This document shows positions 18,037 to 25,269 of a stretch of DNA of 64,000 bases, piece by piece. The translations under genes and the position numbers were made by a program. The stretch is taken from assembly GCF_009931615.1 (NCBI RefSeq), contig NZ_CP046620.1:2061501-2125500 (forward strand), in the 5' to 3' direction. The notes under the pieces were generated by a model. It saw nothing but the letters and a program-made list of their open reading frames with translations. It was not told the DNA's origin and made no database searches. Source of the stretch: Algicella marina. GTDB taxonomy: Bacteria > Pseudomonadota > Alphaproteobacteria > Rhodobacterales > Rhodobacteraceae. Position 1 is the stretch's first letter. Every line of letters starts with the position of its first letter.

Positions 18037-19815
18037 ATGCCAATTTACAACGCCCCCACCAAGGACCTCGATTTCGTCCTGCACGACATGCTGAAGGTCA
18101 GCCACAAGGACATCCCTGGCTACGACGAGCTGGACCGCGACTTCACCTCCGCCATCCTCGAGGAAGCCGGCAAGATCGCCCGCGACGTGCTCGCCCCGCT
18201 CAACGTGGTGGGCGACACGCAGGGCTGCCACCTCGAAAACGGCGTCGTGCGCACGCCCGAGGGCTTCAAGGAAGCCTTCGACCTCGTGCGCGAAGGCGGC
18301 TGGACCGGGCTCGACTGCGATCCCGAATACGGCGGCCAGGGCATGCCCTACGTGCTGGCCACCGCGGTCGGCGAAACCCACGTGTCGGCCAACATGGCGC
18401 TCAACATGTATCCCGGCCTCACCCACGGCGCCTATTCCGCGATCCATGCGCACGGCTCGGAAGAGCAGAAGTCGACCTACCTCCCCAAGCTCGTCTCCTG
18501 CGAGTGGACCGGCACGATGAACCTCACCGAGCCCCATTGCGGCACCGATCTCGGCCTCCTGCGCACGAAGGCCGAGCCGCAGGACGACGGCAGCTACAAG
18601 ATCACCGGCCAGAAGATCTTCATCTCGGCGGGCGAGCACGACATGTCCGACAACATCATCCACCTCGTGCTGGCGAAAATTCCCGGCGGCCCCGAGGGCG
18701 TGAAGGGCATCTCGCTCTTCATCGTGCCGAAATTCATGGTGAATGAAGACGGCAGCCTCGGCAACCGCAACGCGCTCTCCTGCGGCAAGATCGAGGAGAA
18801 GATGGGCATCCACGGCAACTCGACCTGCGTGATGAACTACGATGGCGCCACCGGCTACCTCGTGGGCGACGCGCACAAGGGCCTGCGCGCGATGTTCACC
18901 ATGATGAACGAGGCGCGCATCGGCGTCGGCCTGCAGGGCTACGCCCAGGCCGAAGCCGCCTACCAGAACGCGGTGGCCTACGCGCTCGACCGTCTTCAGG
19001 GCCGCGACGTGACGGGCGCAAAAAACCCTGATGGCCCAGCCGATCCGCTGATCGTCCACCCCGACATCCGCCGCAACCTGATGGATCAGAAAAGCTTCAC
19101 CGAAGGTGCGCGCGCCTTCGTCATGTGGGGCGCCACCCTGATCGACGCCCACACCCGCGGCGGTGACGACGATGCCCACGGCCTCATCTCGCTGATGACC
19201 CCGGTCATCAAGGGCTTCCTCACCGACAAGGGCTTCGAGAGCACGATCCAGGCCCAGCAGGTCTACGGCGGCCACGGCTATATCGAGGAATGGGGCATGT
19301 CGCAGTTCGCCCGCGACGCCCGCATCGCCATGATCTACGAAGGCGCCAACGGCGTGCAGGCGCTCGATCTGGTGGGCCGCAAGCTGGCGCAGGATGGCGG
19401 CAAGCACGTCATGGCCTTCTTCGAGATGGTGAAATCCTTCCTCAAGGACAACGAGGGCAACGCAGCACTGAAAGCCGATTTCCTCGACCCGCTGAAACAG
19501 GCGTCCAAGGATCTTCAGGCGGCGGGCATGTACTTCATGCAGAACGGCATGAAAAACCCCAACGCGGCACTCGCCGGCTCGACCGACTTCATGCACCTCT
19601 TCGGCCATGTCTGCCTCGGCCTGATGTGGGCGCAGATGGCCAAGGCGGCACTCGAGGCGCTGGAAAACGGCGGCGAAGACAAGAGCTTCTACGAAACCAA
19701 GATCGCCACGGGCCGCTACTACATGGCCCGCCAGCTTCCCGCCACCTCGATGCACCTCAAACGCATCGAAAGCGGTGCCGACCCGGTGATGGCACTTGCA
19801 GCAGAGGCGTTCTGA
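18037..19815 (+). CDS. Acyl-CoA dehydrogenase with C-terminal extension (DmdC-like)
   Basis: A 592-residue flavoprotein, longer than the usual 380-residue acyl-CoA dehydrogenases and matching the size class that includes 3-methylmercaptopropionyl-CoA dehydrogenase DmdC and long-chain enzymes. The FAD-binding stretch [21 protein letters not shown] lies near residue 160, then [15 protein letters not shown]; the catalytic Glu region [20 protein letters not shown] and [20 protein letters not shown] is near 408-445. A helical C-terminal domain ends the protein. ATG 18037 follows AGGGAG by nine bases. Codons are almost all C- or G-ending, in contrast to merR just upstream. Substrate could be methylmercaptopropionyl-CoA or ordinary fatty acyl-CoA; other dmd genes are not in this cluster. 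Confidence 0.85.
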   Translation: MPIYNAPTKDLDFVLHDMLKVSHKDIPGYDELDRDFTSAILEEAGKIARDVLAPLNVVGDTQGCHLENGVVRTPEGFKEAFDLVREGGWTGLDCDPEYGGQGMPYVLATAVGETHVSANMALNMYPGLTHGAYSAIHAHGSEEQKSTYLPKLVSCEWTGTMNLTEPHCGTDLGLLRTKAEPQDDGSYKITGQKIFISAGEHDMSDNIIHLVLAKIPGGPEGVKGISLFIVPKFMVNEDGSLGNRNALSCGKIEEKMGIHGNSTCVMNYDGATGYLVGDAHKGLRAMFTMMNEARIGVGLQGYAQAEAAYQNAVAYALDRLQGRDVTGAKNPDGPADPLIVHPDIRRNLMDQKSFTEGARAFVMWGATLIDAHTRGGDDDAHGLISLMTPVIKGFLTDKGFESTIQAQQVYGGHGYIEEWGMSQFARDARIAMIYEGANGVQALDLVGRKLAQDGGKHVMAFFEMVKSFLKDNEGNAALKADFLDPLKQASKDLQAAGMYFMQNGMKNPNAALAGSTDFMHLFGHVCLGLMWAQMAKAALEALENGGEDKSFYETKIATGRYYMARQLPATSMHLKRIESGADPVMALAAEAF

Positions 19816-19844
19816 ACCATCGCAAGGCAACGGTCGGAACCAAC

Positions 19845-20051
19845 ATGAGCTTTCAGTCCTAGCTCGTTAATATTGAACAGAAAACCGGCAAGAGCGCGGA
19901 GGATTTCCGCGCCCTCGCCGCCGAAAAGGGCGGGCTCGATCCGCTGGCCAAGGCCGGCACGATCACCGACTGGCTGAAGGCCGATTACGGCCTCGGCCAC
20001 CACAGCCACGCGATGGCCATCTACGCCTATCTCAAGGGCAAACGCGCCTGA
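19845..20051 (+). pseudogene. DUF4287 small protein gene broken by an amber codon at codon 6
   Basis: ATG at 19845 opens MSFQS, then TAG (19860-19862), after which the same frame continues for 62 codons: LVNIEQKTGKSAEDFRALAA, a G-L-D-P-L-A-K-A-G-T stretch, then ITDWLKADYGLGHHSHAMAI and Y-A-Y-L-K-G-K-R-A to the stop. This is the DUF4287 domain (helical, ends with a GLGHGHAMAIYA motif); homologues I recall begin MSFQxYLxNIExKTGK, so a Tyr codon (TAC or TAT) has become TAG. No in-frame ATG, GTG or TTG lies just after the stop to restart translation. A sequencing error cannot be excluded. It follows the acyl-CoA dehydrogenase by 29 bp. Confidence 0.7.
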
Positions 20052-20142
20052 AGCTGGGGCCCGTCAGGGCGCGCAGGCTGGCGGGCGGGTCGCTGGGCGG
20101 GCGGCAGCCCGCACGGCCGGGGCGCCCTCCGGCCCGCGCCAA

Positions 20143-20712
20143 TCACCGCGCGGCCACGGCAAGCACCACCTGAACCGCCGCCGCCACGAAGGCCGCCGCC
20201 CACGCATATTTCACGCTGTTGTACACCCACGCCGTGCCCACCCCGTGCGAAATGGCGCGCGTCTCTGCCGAAGGCCGCCCCAGGTACACGCCCGTCACCA
20301 CGCCCATCTCCGCCTCGATCCGCCGCCCGCGCGAGATCAGCGCATTGTAAAGCTCCGAATTGCGCCGGTCGTAGATCTGCAACCCCCGCGTCACCCCGAA
20401 GCCGAGCCCGCTTACGATCATCGCCAGCACGCCCTTCTGCACCCCCTCCACTCCCAGCCCAAAACCCAGCACCCCGACGGTCGCCAAGGGCAGGAGCCCC
20501 AGCAGCTTGAACCGCACCTCGTGCAGCCCGCGCCACTGCGTCGAGGCCTCGTCATAGAGCATTGCCAGAAGCCGCGCTTCCTCCGCCGATGGCTCCCCGC
20601 CGATCTTCCGCACCACGACATACCTGCCCGTGGCGTAATAGCCCCGCTCCGCCGTCTGCCCCGGCAGCCACGCGCCTTTTGGCTTGTCCGTCGCACCCTC
20701 TTCCCTGTCCAT
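20143..20712 (-). CDS. Hypothetical membrane protein
   Basis: Not recognised. A 189-residue protein with a charged N-terminus (MDREEGATDKPKGAWLP), a region ending in YVVVRKIGGEPSAEEARLLAMLYDEASTQW, then two hydrophobic segments near residues 70-110 (LLGLLPLATVGVLGFGLG; LAMIVSGLGFGV). A polar motif YDRRNSELYNALISRGRRIE follows, and a last helix is at the C-terminus. The topology suggests an inner-membrane protein with three helices. ATG 20712 was chosen over a longer frame because AGGGGGGC precedes it. Its strand opposes the surrounding fatty-acid genes, but it shares their extreme GC3 composition. Confidence 0.7.
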   Translation of the reverse strand: MDREEGATDKPKGAWLPGQTAERGYYATGRYVVVRKIGGEPSAEEARLLAMLYDEASTQWRGLHEVRFKLLGLLPLATVGVLGFGLGVEGVQKGVLAMIVSGLGFGVTRGLQIYDRRNSELYNALISRGRRIEAEMGVVTGVYLGRPSAETRAISHGVGTAWVYNSVKYAWAAAFVAAAVQVVLAVAAR

Positions 20713-20856
20713 CGCGCGCCCCCCTGTTCCATCACGACCATACCACTTCGCACCCGGCCAGGCACGCCCGGCGGCAAGCGGGTCACCCTCCACCCCGCGC
20801 CCCCTTGCGCAATCCCTCGGCAGCCCTCACATTCAACCGCAAAGAGGAGACACCAG

Positions 20857-21315
20857 ATGAACCGCACGGGCTGTGTCGAAACCGGGGCCTTCCGCGGCGC
20901 CTGCCAATGCGGCGCCGTGCGCTACCACGCGACGCAAGGCGCCGCGCGCCACACCGTCTGCCACTGCCGCATGTGCCAGCGCGCCACCGGCAACGCCTTC
21001 GCCCCCCTGCTCGAGGTCGAAAACAGCCGCATCACATGGCAGGGCAGCCCCAAGAGCTTCCGCTCCTCCTCCATCGCCGAACGCGGCTTCTGCGCCAATT
21101 GCGGCACCCCGATCTTCTACCGCCAGATCGGCGCGGACAGCACCGAATTCATGGTCGGCACCATCGACACCCCCATCGAATTCACGCCCGTCGCCAACCA
21201 CGGCGCCGAATCCCGGCTCGCTTGGGTCTTCGGCCTCGCCGCCGTGGCCGAGCAGGAAACCGTGGCGTCCGTCGAGGCCCCCGTGGTCTCGCACCAGTAC
21301 GAGCACGGAGATTGA
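20857..21315 (+). CDS. GFA-family (glutathione-dependent formaldehyde-activating enzyme-like) protein
   Basis: A 152-residue zinc-binding protein. Metal ligands are visible as GACQCGAVRY near residue 14, CHCRMCQRATG near 38 and GFCANCGTPIFYR near 75, the three-part cysteine pattern of the GFA/CENP-V fold. Members may add glutathione to small aldehydes, but most are of unknown function. ATG 20857 follows AAAGAGGAGA. The stop codon lies inside the third operator-like repeat (21312-21327) that precedes the GST gene. High GC3 as for neighbours. Confidence 0.85.
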   Translation: MNRTGCVETGAFRGACQCGAVRYHATQGAARHTVCHCRMCQRATGNAFAPLLEVENSRITWQGSPKSFRSSSIAERGFCANCGTPIFYRQIGADSTEFMVGTIDTPIEFTPVANHGAESRLAWVFGLAAVAEQETVASVEAPVVSHQYEHGD

Positions 21316-21327
21316 CGCGCACGTAAA
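21312..21327. promoter_or_regulatory. Operator-like inverted repeat, MerR/LiuR-type, copy 3
   Basis: TTGACG-CGCA-CGTAAA has the same half-sites and 4-base spacer as the repeats at 17481 and 17511. It overlaps the stop codon of the GFA gene and lies about 115 bp upstream of the GST start, a sensible position for controlling the GST-membrane protein-thiolase set. Confidence 0.55.
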
Positions 21328-21442
21328 CTTTTCACCGTTTCTGCCGCGAGGGAACGCTTGAAAGCCCCGCCCAAAGCGCAGAACATGGCACCAAGAGCAG
21401 GCCCGAAGCCCGCCGCCGGGAAGGAAAGCGAGAGGTCACGCG

Positions 21443-22072
21443 ATGACACCGAAACTCCACTGCTTCGCGCAATCGGGCAACGCCTACAAGGTCGCCCTGA
21501 CGCTCGACCTCTGCGGCGAGGAATGGGAACCCGTCTTCGTCGATTTCTTCCACGGAGAGGCGCGCAGCCCCGCCTACCGCCAGATCAACGAGATGGCCGA
21601 GGTGCCGACCTATACCGAGGGCGACCTCTGCCTCACCCAGTCCGGCGTCATTCTCGACTATCTCGCCGAAAAGCACGGCAAGTTCGGCCCGCAAAACGCC
21701 GAGGAACGGCGCGAGATCCTGCGCTGGCTCCTATGGGACAATCACAAGTTCACCTCGCAGATCGCCACCGGCCGCTTCCTCCAGCTCTTTCTCGCCGAAG
21801 ACAAGCGCAACGCCGATGTGATCGCCTTCCTGATGGGTCGCTTCAAGGCGGCGATGAAGGTGCTCGAGGCCCGGCTGGAGCCGCGCCCCTTCATCCTCGG
21901 CGACCGCCCGACCATCGCCGATTTCTCCTGCGCGGGCTACATCTGGTTCCTGGGCGAGGTGGGCCTCGAACCCGGCCCCGCCCTAGCCCGCTGGCGCGAC
22001 GCCATTGCCGCCCTGCCCGGCTGGCGCCACCCCTACGATGCCATGCCCGGCCACCCGCTGGATCTGTCATGA
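21443..22072 (+). CDS. Glutathione S-transferase family protein
   Basis: A 209-residue cytosolic GST. The thioredoxin-like N domain has the active-site Ser in FAQSGNAYKVALTLDL, the cis-Pro in MAEVPTYTEGD near residue 52 and the glutathione-binding LTQSGVILDYLAEKHG; the helical C domain carries the N-capping motif GDRPTIADFSCAGYIWF near 153. It follows an operator-like repeat and overlaps the next gene by ATGA. Its place in a beta-oxidation cluster suggests a detoxification or isomerase task for acyl intermediates, which is inference. Confidence 0.85.
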   Translation: MTPKLHCFAQSGNAYKVALTLDLCGEEWEPVFVDFFHGEARSPAYRQINEMAEVPTYTEGDLCLTQSGVILDYLAEKHGKFGPQNAEERREILRWLLWDNHKFTSQIATGRFLQLFLAEDKRNADVIAFLMGRFKAAMKVLEARLEPRPFILGDRPTIADFSCAGYIWFLGEVGLEPGPALARWRDAIAALPGWRHPYDAMPGHPLDLS

Positions 22073-22446
22073 CCGGCGCGGCCCTGCTCTCGCTCCTGCT
22101 CGTCCTCGGCCTTGCCTGCGCGGTCTTCGCGCTCGTCATCCGCCGGGCCGAAACGGCCGCGCCCGACCCGTCCGACATCCAGATCCGCACCGGCCTCGGC
22201 CACATGGTCACGGGCATCCTCGCTTGGACCGCCCTTGTCGCCCTTCTCGTCGTCGCCGTCTTCGCGACCGGCCTCATCCTGCCCGCCATCGCCGTCGCGG
22301 CGCTGCTGGCGCTGGCGCGTGTCGAGTTCGGCACGCGTCTTGCCACCGTCTACCGCTCGCAGACCGCCCTTTCCGTCACCGCCCTGCTGATCGCCATCGT
22401 CGAATGGCTCGCCCTGACTTCACGGATGCAGGTGGAACCCACCTGA
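22069..22446 (+). CDS. Small membrane protein of unknown function
   Basis: Not recognised. A 125-residue protein with four hydrophobic segments: LLSLLLVLGLACAVFALVI at the start, then two near residues 45-85, and TALLIAIVEWLAL near the end. A conserved-looking loop (SDIQIRTGLGHMVTG) lies after helix 1. The ATG overlaps the GST stop (ATGA), so the two are cotranslated, and 33 bp separate it from the thiolase gene. A much longer frame upstream is an artefact running over the GST gene. Confidence 0.65.
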   Translation: MTGAALLSLLLVLGLACAVFALVIRRAETAAPDPSDIQIRTGLGHMVTGILAWTALVALLVVAVFATGLILPAIAVAALLALARVEFGTRLATVYRSQTALSVTALLIAIVEWLALTSRMQVEPT

Positions 22447-22479
22447 GGTTCCCGAACCGCCAGACCTAGGAGCAATCCA

Positions 22480-23691
22480 ATGACCGAAGCCTATATCTTT
22501 GACGCCATCCGATCCCCCCGCGGCAAGGGCCGCAAGGACGGCTCGCTGCACGAGGTTACATCGCTGCGCCTCTCCGCCGATGTGCTGAACGAGATCGCGC
22601 GGCGCAACGGCATCGACACCGCCGATGTCGAGGATGTCATCTGGGGCAACGCCACGCAGGTGATGGAACAGGGAGGCTGTCTCGCCCGCTCCGCCGTGCT
22701 GCTGTCGGATTTCGCGCAAACCGTCCCCGGCCTCTCGATCAACCGCTTCTGCGCCTCCGGCATCGAGGCCACGAACCTCGGCGCCAACCAGATCCGCGGC
22801 GGCGCGGGCAACGCCTATGTCACCGGCGGGGTCGAGATGATGGGCCGCGTCGCAATGGGCTCCGATGGCGCGGCCATCGCCGTCGATCCGGACGTGGCGC
22901 TGAAAACCTACTTCGTGCCGCAAGGCATCTCGGCCGACATCATCGCCACCGAATACGGCTTTTCGCGCGACGATTGCGATGCCTACGCGGTCGAAAGCCA
23001 GAAGCGCGCCAAGATCGCGTGGGACGAAGGCCGCTTCGACAAATCGGTGATCACCATCAAGGATCGCAACGGCCTGCCCATCCTCGACCGCGATGAATAC
23101 ATGCGCCCCGAGACGGACATGCAGTCGCTCGGCGCGCTGAAAGCCTCCTTCAAGGACATGGGCGAGGTGATGCCCGGCTTCGATGCCGTGGCCCTGCTGA
23201 AATACCCGCATCTCGAAAAGATCAACCACGTCCACCACGCGGGCAACTCTTCCGGCATCGTCGACGGCGCGGCGGCGCTGCTGATCGGCACCAAGGAATT
23301 CGGCGAGAAATACGGGCTGAAACCCCGCGCCCGCATCCGCGCCACCGCCAAGATCGGCACCGATCCCACCATCATGCTCACCGGCCCCGTGCCGGTGACC
23401 GAGAAGATCCTCGCCGACAGCGGCATGTCGATCAGCGATATCGACCTCTTCGAGGTGAACGAGGCTTTCGCATCCGTCGTGCTGCGCTTCATGCAGGCGT
23501 TCGATGTCGATCACTCCGACATCAACGTCAACGGCGGCGCGATCGCAATGGGCCACCCGCTCGGGGCCACCGGCGCCATCATCATCGGCACCCTGCTGGA
23601 TGAGCTGGAGCGCACCGGCAAGGGCACCGGCCTCGCTACGCTCTGCGTCGCCTCCGGCATGGGGGCCGCCACGATCATCGAGCGGGTCTGA
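22480..23691 (+). CDS. fadA: Acetyl-CoA C-acyltransferase (thiolase, beta-oxidation type)
   Basis: A 403-residue thiolase. The nucleophilic Cys is in [14 protein letters not shown] near residue 90, the His motif in [16 protein letters not shown] near 352, and the second catalytic Cys in [11 protein letters not shown] near 390; NEAF is also intact. It cleaves 3-ketoacyl-CoA with CoA in the last step of beta-oxidation, paired with the FadJ-type enzyme 1.6 kb downstream. RBS TAGGAG precedes ATG 22480 by eight bases. The interval to the fadJ-like gene is interrupted by a lower-GC segment. FadI naming is equally possible. Confidence 0.9.
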   Translation: MTEAYIFDAIRSPRGKGRKDGSLHEVTSLRLSADVLNEIARRNGIDTADVEDVIWGNATQVMEQGGCLARSAVLLSDFAQTVPGLSINRFCASGIEATNLGANQIRGGAGNAYVTGGVEMMGRVAMGSDGAAIAVDPDVALKTYFVPQGISADIIATEYGFSRDDCDAYAVESQKRAKIAWDEGRFDKSVITIKDRNGLPILDRDEYMRPETDMQSLGALKASFKDMGEVMPGFDAVALLKYPHLEKINHVHHAGNSSGIVDGAAALLIGTKEFGEKYGLKPRARIRATAKIGTDPTIMLTGPVPVTEKILADSGMSISDIDLFEVNEAFASVVLRFMQAFDVDHSDINVNGGAIAMGHPLGATGAIIIGTLLDELERTGKGTGLATLCVASGMGAATIIERV

Positions 23692-23695
23692 GCCC

Positions 23696-23875
23696 GTGAT
23701 CGTGCGCGCATCGGAGGCCCGGCGCGATACCGGCAGCGCCGAGGCCGTGGCCGCACTCGGCGCGTTCGAGGCCCTGCTCTATTCCGATACCGGCGGCACC
23801 GACCGGCACTGCCCCCTGGTGAAAGCTTTCCTGTCCGATTCCGGCTCGTCCGAGCGCCAGAACACGGAGCAGTAA
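23696..23875 (+). CDS. Possible small protein or 3' gene remnant
   Basis: An open frame of 59 codons starting at GTG 23696, four bases after the thiolase stop: [20 protein letters not shown], then a short hydrophobic-acidic stretch and a polar end ([11 protein letters not shown]). Nearly every codon ends in C or G, like the flanking real genes, which argues for past or present coding. I do not recognise it and there is no clear ribosome site, so it may be the tail of a gene lost when the lower-GC segment arrived. Confidence 0.35.
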   Translation: MIVRASEARRDTGSAEAVAALGAFEALLYSDTGGTDRHCPLVKAFLSDSGSSERQNTEQ

Positions 23876-23978
23876 GGGAGAATGTGATGTCCGCAAGTAC
23901 TTGCAACCCTGGCGCTCTCGATTCCCCGGTTCTGGCCTTTAACAAGTCTGAGCGCTGGCCCGGCTTTGCCGCCTCGAT

Positions 23979-23993
23979 TTGCGCAATGCGCAA
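23979..23993. promoter_or_regulatory. Inverted repeat TTGCGC-AAT-GCGCAA with extra half-site
   Basis: A perfect 6-base inverted repeat with a 3-base spacer, followed eight bases later by TTACGCAAA, resembling a further half-site. It is in the 260-bp spacer upstream of the NTF2-like pair, which otherwise holds nothing I can name. It may be an operator for those genes; no regulator is assigned. Confidence 0.35.
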
Positions 23994-24134
23994 CAAAGTT
24001 ACGCAAATACCTCTCCGCACGGCACTTAACGCGCGCACAAACCGAAATTTGTTGATCCATATCTGCTATTCGCTAAGCTTTCATCTCGGGAGTGGCTCCG
24101 GTGTAACTTCGGAGCGCAGAATTAGTGGACTAAC

Positions 24135-24542
24135 ATGCAGGCCGAGTTTGCTCGCAAGCTTCGCACGTTCGCGGAAGCATTGCAGGACGGAGATATTGCG
24201 GCAACGACCGACTGGAATGCGTTCCCTCTCACTCTCGTCCGGAACATGGAGACACGGATCTTCGCGAAACCCGAAGATCTGCAAGCAGACTTTGCGGACG
24301 TCTGGGGCGCGTACGCGGACTCCGGAATTGCGGCGATCAGCCCTCGCATCCTCAGCTTTCGAAGCTATGATCCCGGGGTCGCGATCGCCGACGTGGAATG
24401 GATGTTCTACGACAAGAACGGTGCAATGCGTCATCAACTCTACTCCACCTACACTCTCCGCAACACCGACAAGGGACCAATGGTCTGCGTCGTTGTCTCG
24501 CACAACGAGATGCGCGAAAGGCCCGGCAGCCCGACGGTTTGA
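24135..24542 (+). CDS. NTF2/SnoaL-like fold protein, paralogue 1
   Basis: A 135-residue protein resembling SnoaL/NTF2-like cone-fold proteins: N-terminal helix (EFARKLRTFAEALQDGD), then a helix around ADFADVWGAYADSGI and alternating strands (AAISPRILSFRSYDPGVAIA, VEWMFYDKNG, HQLYSTYTLRNTDKGPMVCV). It ends VVSHNE plus a short tail. No catalytic residues can be assigned. It is clearly related to the next gene: both have I..I.(P/A)RI.S.R, a VEW/VSW strand and a final STY strand. Base composition is lower in GC than the thiolase upstream, suggesting separate origin. Confidence 0.6.
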   Translation: MQAEFARKLRTFAEALQDGDIAATTDWNAFPLTLVRNMETRIFAKPEDLQADFADVWGAYADSGIAAISPRILSFRSYDPGVAIADVEWMFYDKNGAMRHQLYSTYTLRNTDKGPMVCVVVSHNEMRERPGSPTV

Positions 24543-24695
24543 AGTCGGCCTGAGACAAGAGGCAAGACACACTATTGCCGCACTTTTGACATCACTTTTT
24601 CGTGATCTGCCACATTCTGGTCGCATTTGGCATTTGGCAGCCTGTGACAATGCGGTAGTCCTGCAAACACAGACGAAGACTATGCAGGCAATCCA

Positions 24696-25100
24696 TTGGC
24701 CTACCAATTCGAATCCTTTTTTGACGCGTTCGCCTCCTCTCTCCTGCAGGAAAACAATCCCGAAATCTGCCATTTCTACGAACGGCGCTCACTCTGCGTC
24801 GATCACAATGGAGCGGAAAGCTACCTCGATCATTCCGAACTGCTCGCGCTTTTCAAAGAGAGGCGCAGGCGCCTGCAGCATCAGGGGATTTCACAGATCA
24901 CCGCCCGCATCGAATCCACTCGAGCGTTTGCGATCGGTCTCACCATGGTTGAAGTCAGTTGGCATTGCCGCAGCGCGACCGGCACCACTTTGCTTGAGAC
25001 AACGTCCACCTACGTCGTACGGGGTTCAGCCGACGGCCTGCGCGTGGCAATCGACATTCCGCAAGCGGAAACGGATCTCGGACTGCTCCGCACTCACTAA
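24696..25100 (+). CDS. NTF2/SnoaL-like fold protein, paralogue 2
   Basis: A 134-residue paralogue of the preceding gene. Helix FESFFDAFASSLLQEN, then DHSELLALFKERRRRLQHQG, and strands ISQITARIESTRAFAIGLTM, VEVSWHCRSATG and TLLETTSTYVVRGSADGLRV follow the same order as paralogue 1. Translation must start at TTG 24696 because no in-frame ATG or GTG exists after the preceding stop; a weak AGG lies seven bases upstream. It sits 169 bp before the fadJ-like gene. Function unknown. Confidence 0.55.
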   Translation: MAYQFESFFDAFASSLLQENNPEICHFYERRSLCVDHNGAESYLDHSELLALFKERRRRLQHQGISQITARIESTRAFAIGLTMVEVSWHCRSATGTTLLETTSTYVVRGSADGLRVAIDIPQAETDLGLLRTH

Positions 25101-25269
25101 GCCGAAACCAGCATTGATAGATCGGATGCGCTTCGCGGGCCGATTGCAATCGGTCTCGGCACCCATCGCTCTGAACCGTCGCTCGCATCCGGAAGCTTCC
25201 GCTCTCCCGTCAATCTCGAATTCCCTATTAGCGCGGTCCCTGACCGGCGCCAGAAAGGAGACATGAGCC

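Noticed and set aside
17935-19830. 631-codon open frame antisense to the acyl-CoA dehydrogenase gene
   Set aside because: The sense frame has complete family motifs; the antisense product is His/Ala/Val-rich, an artefact of extreme GC3 bias.
21358-22446. 362-codon plus-strand frame covering the GST gene
   Set aside because: Only its last 125 codons (from ATG 22069) are protein-like; the rest is the +1 shadow of the GST gene.
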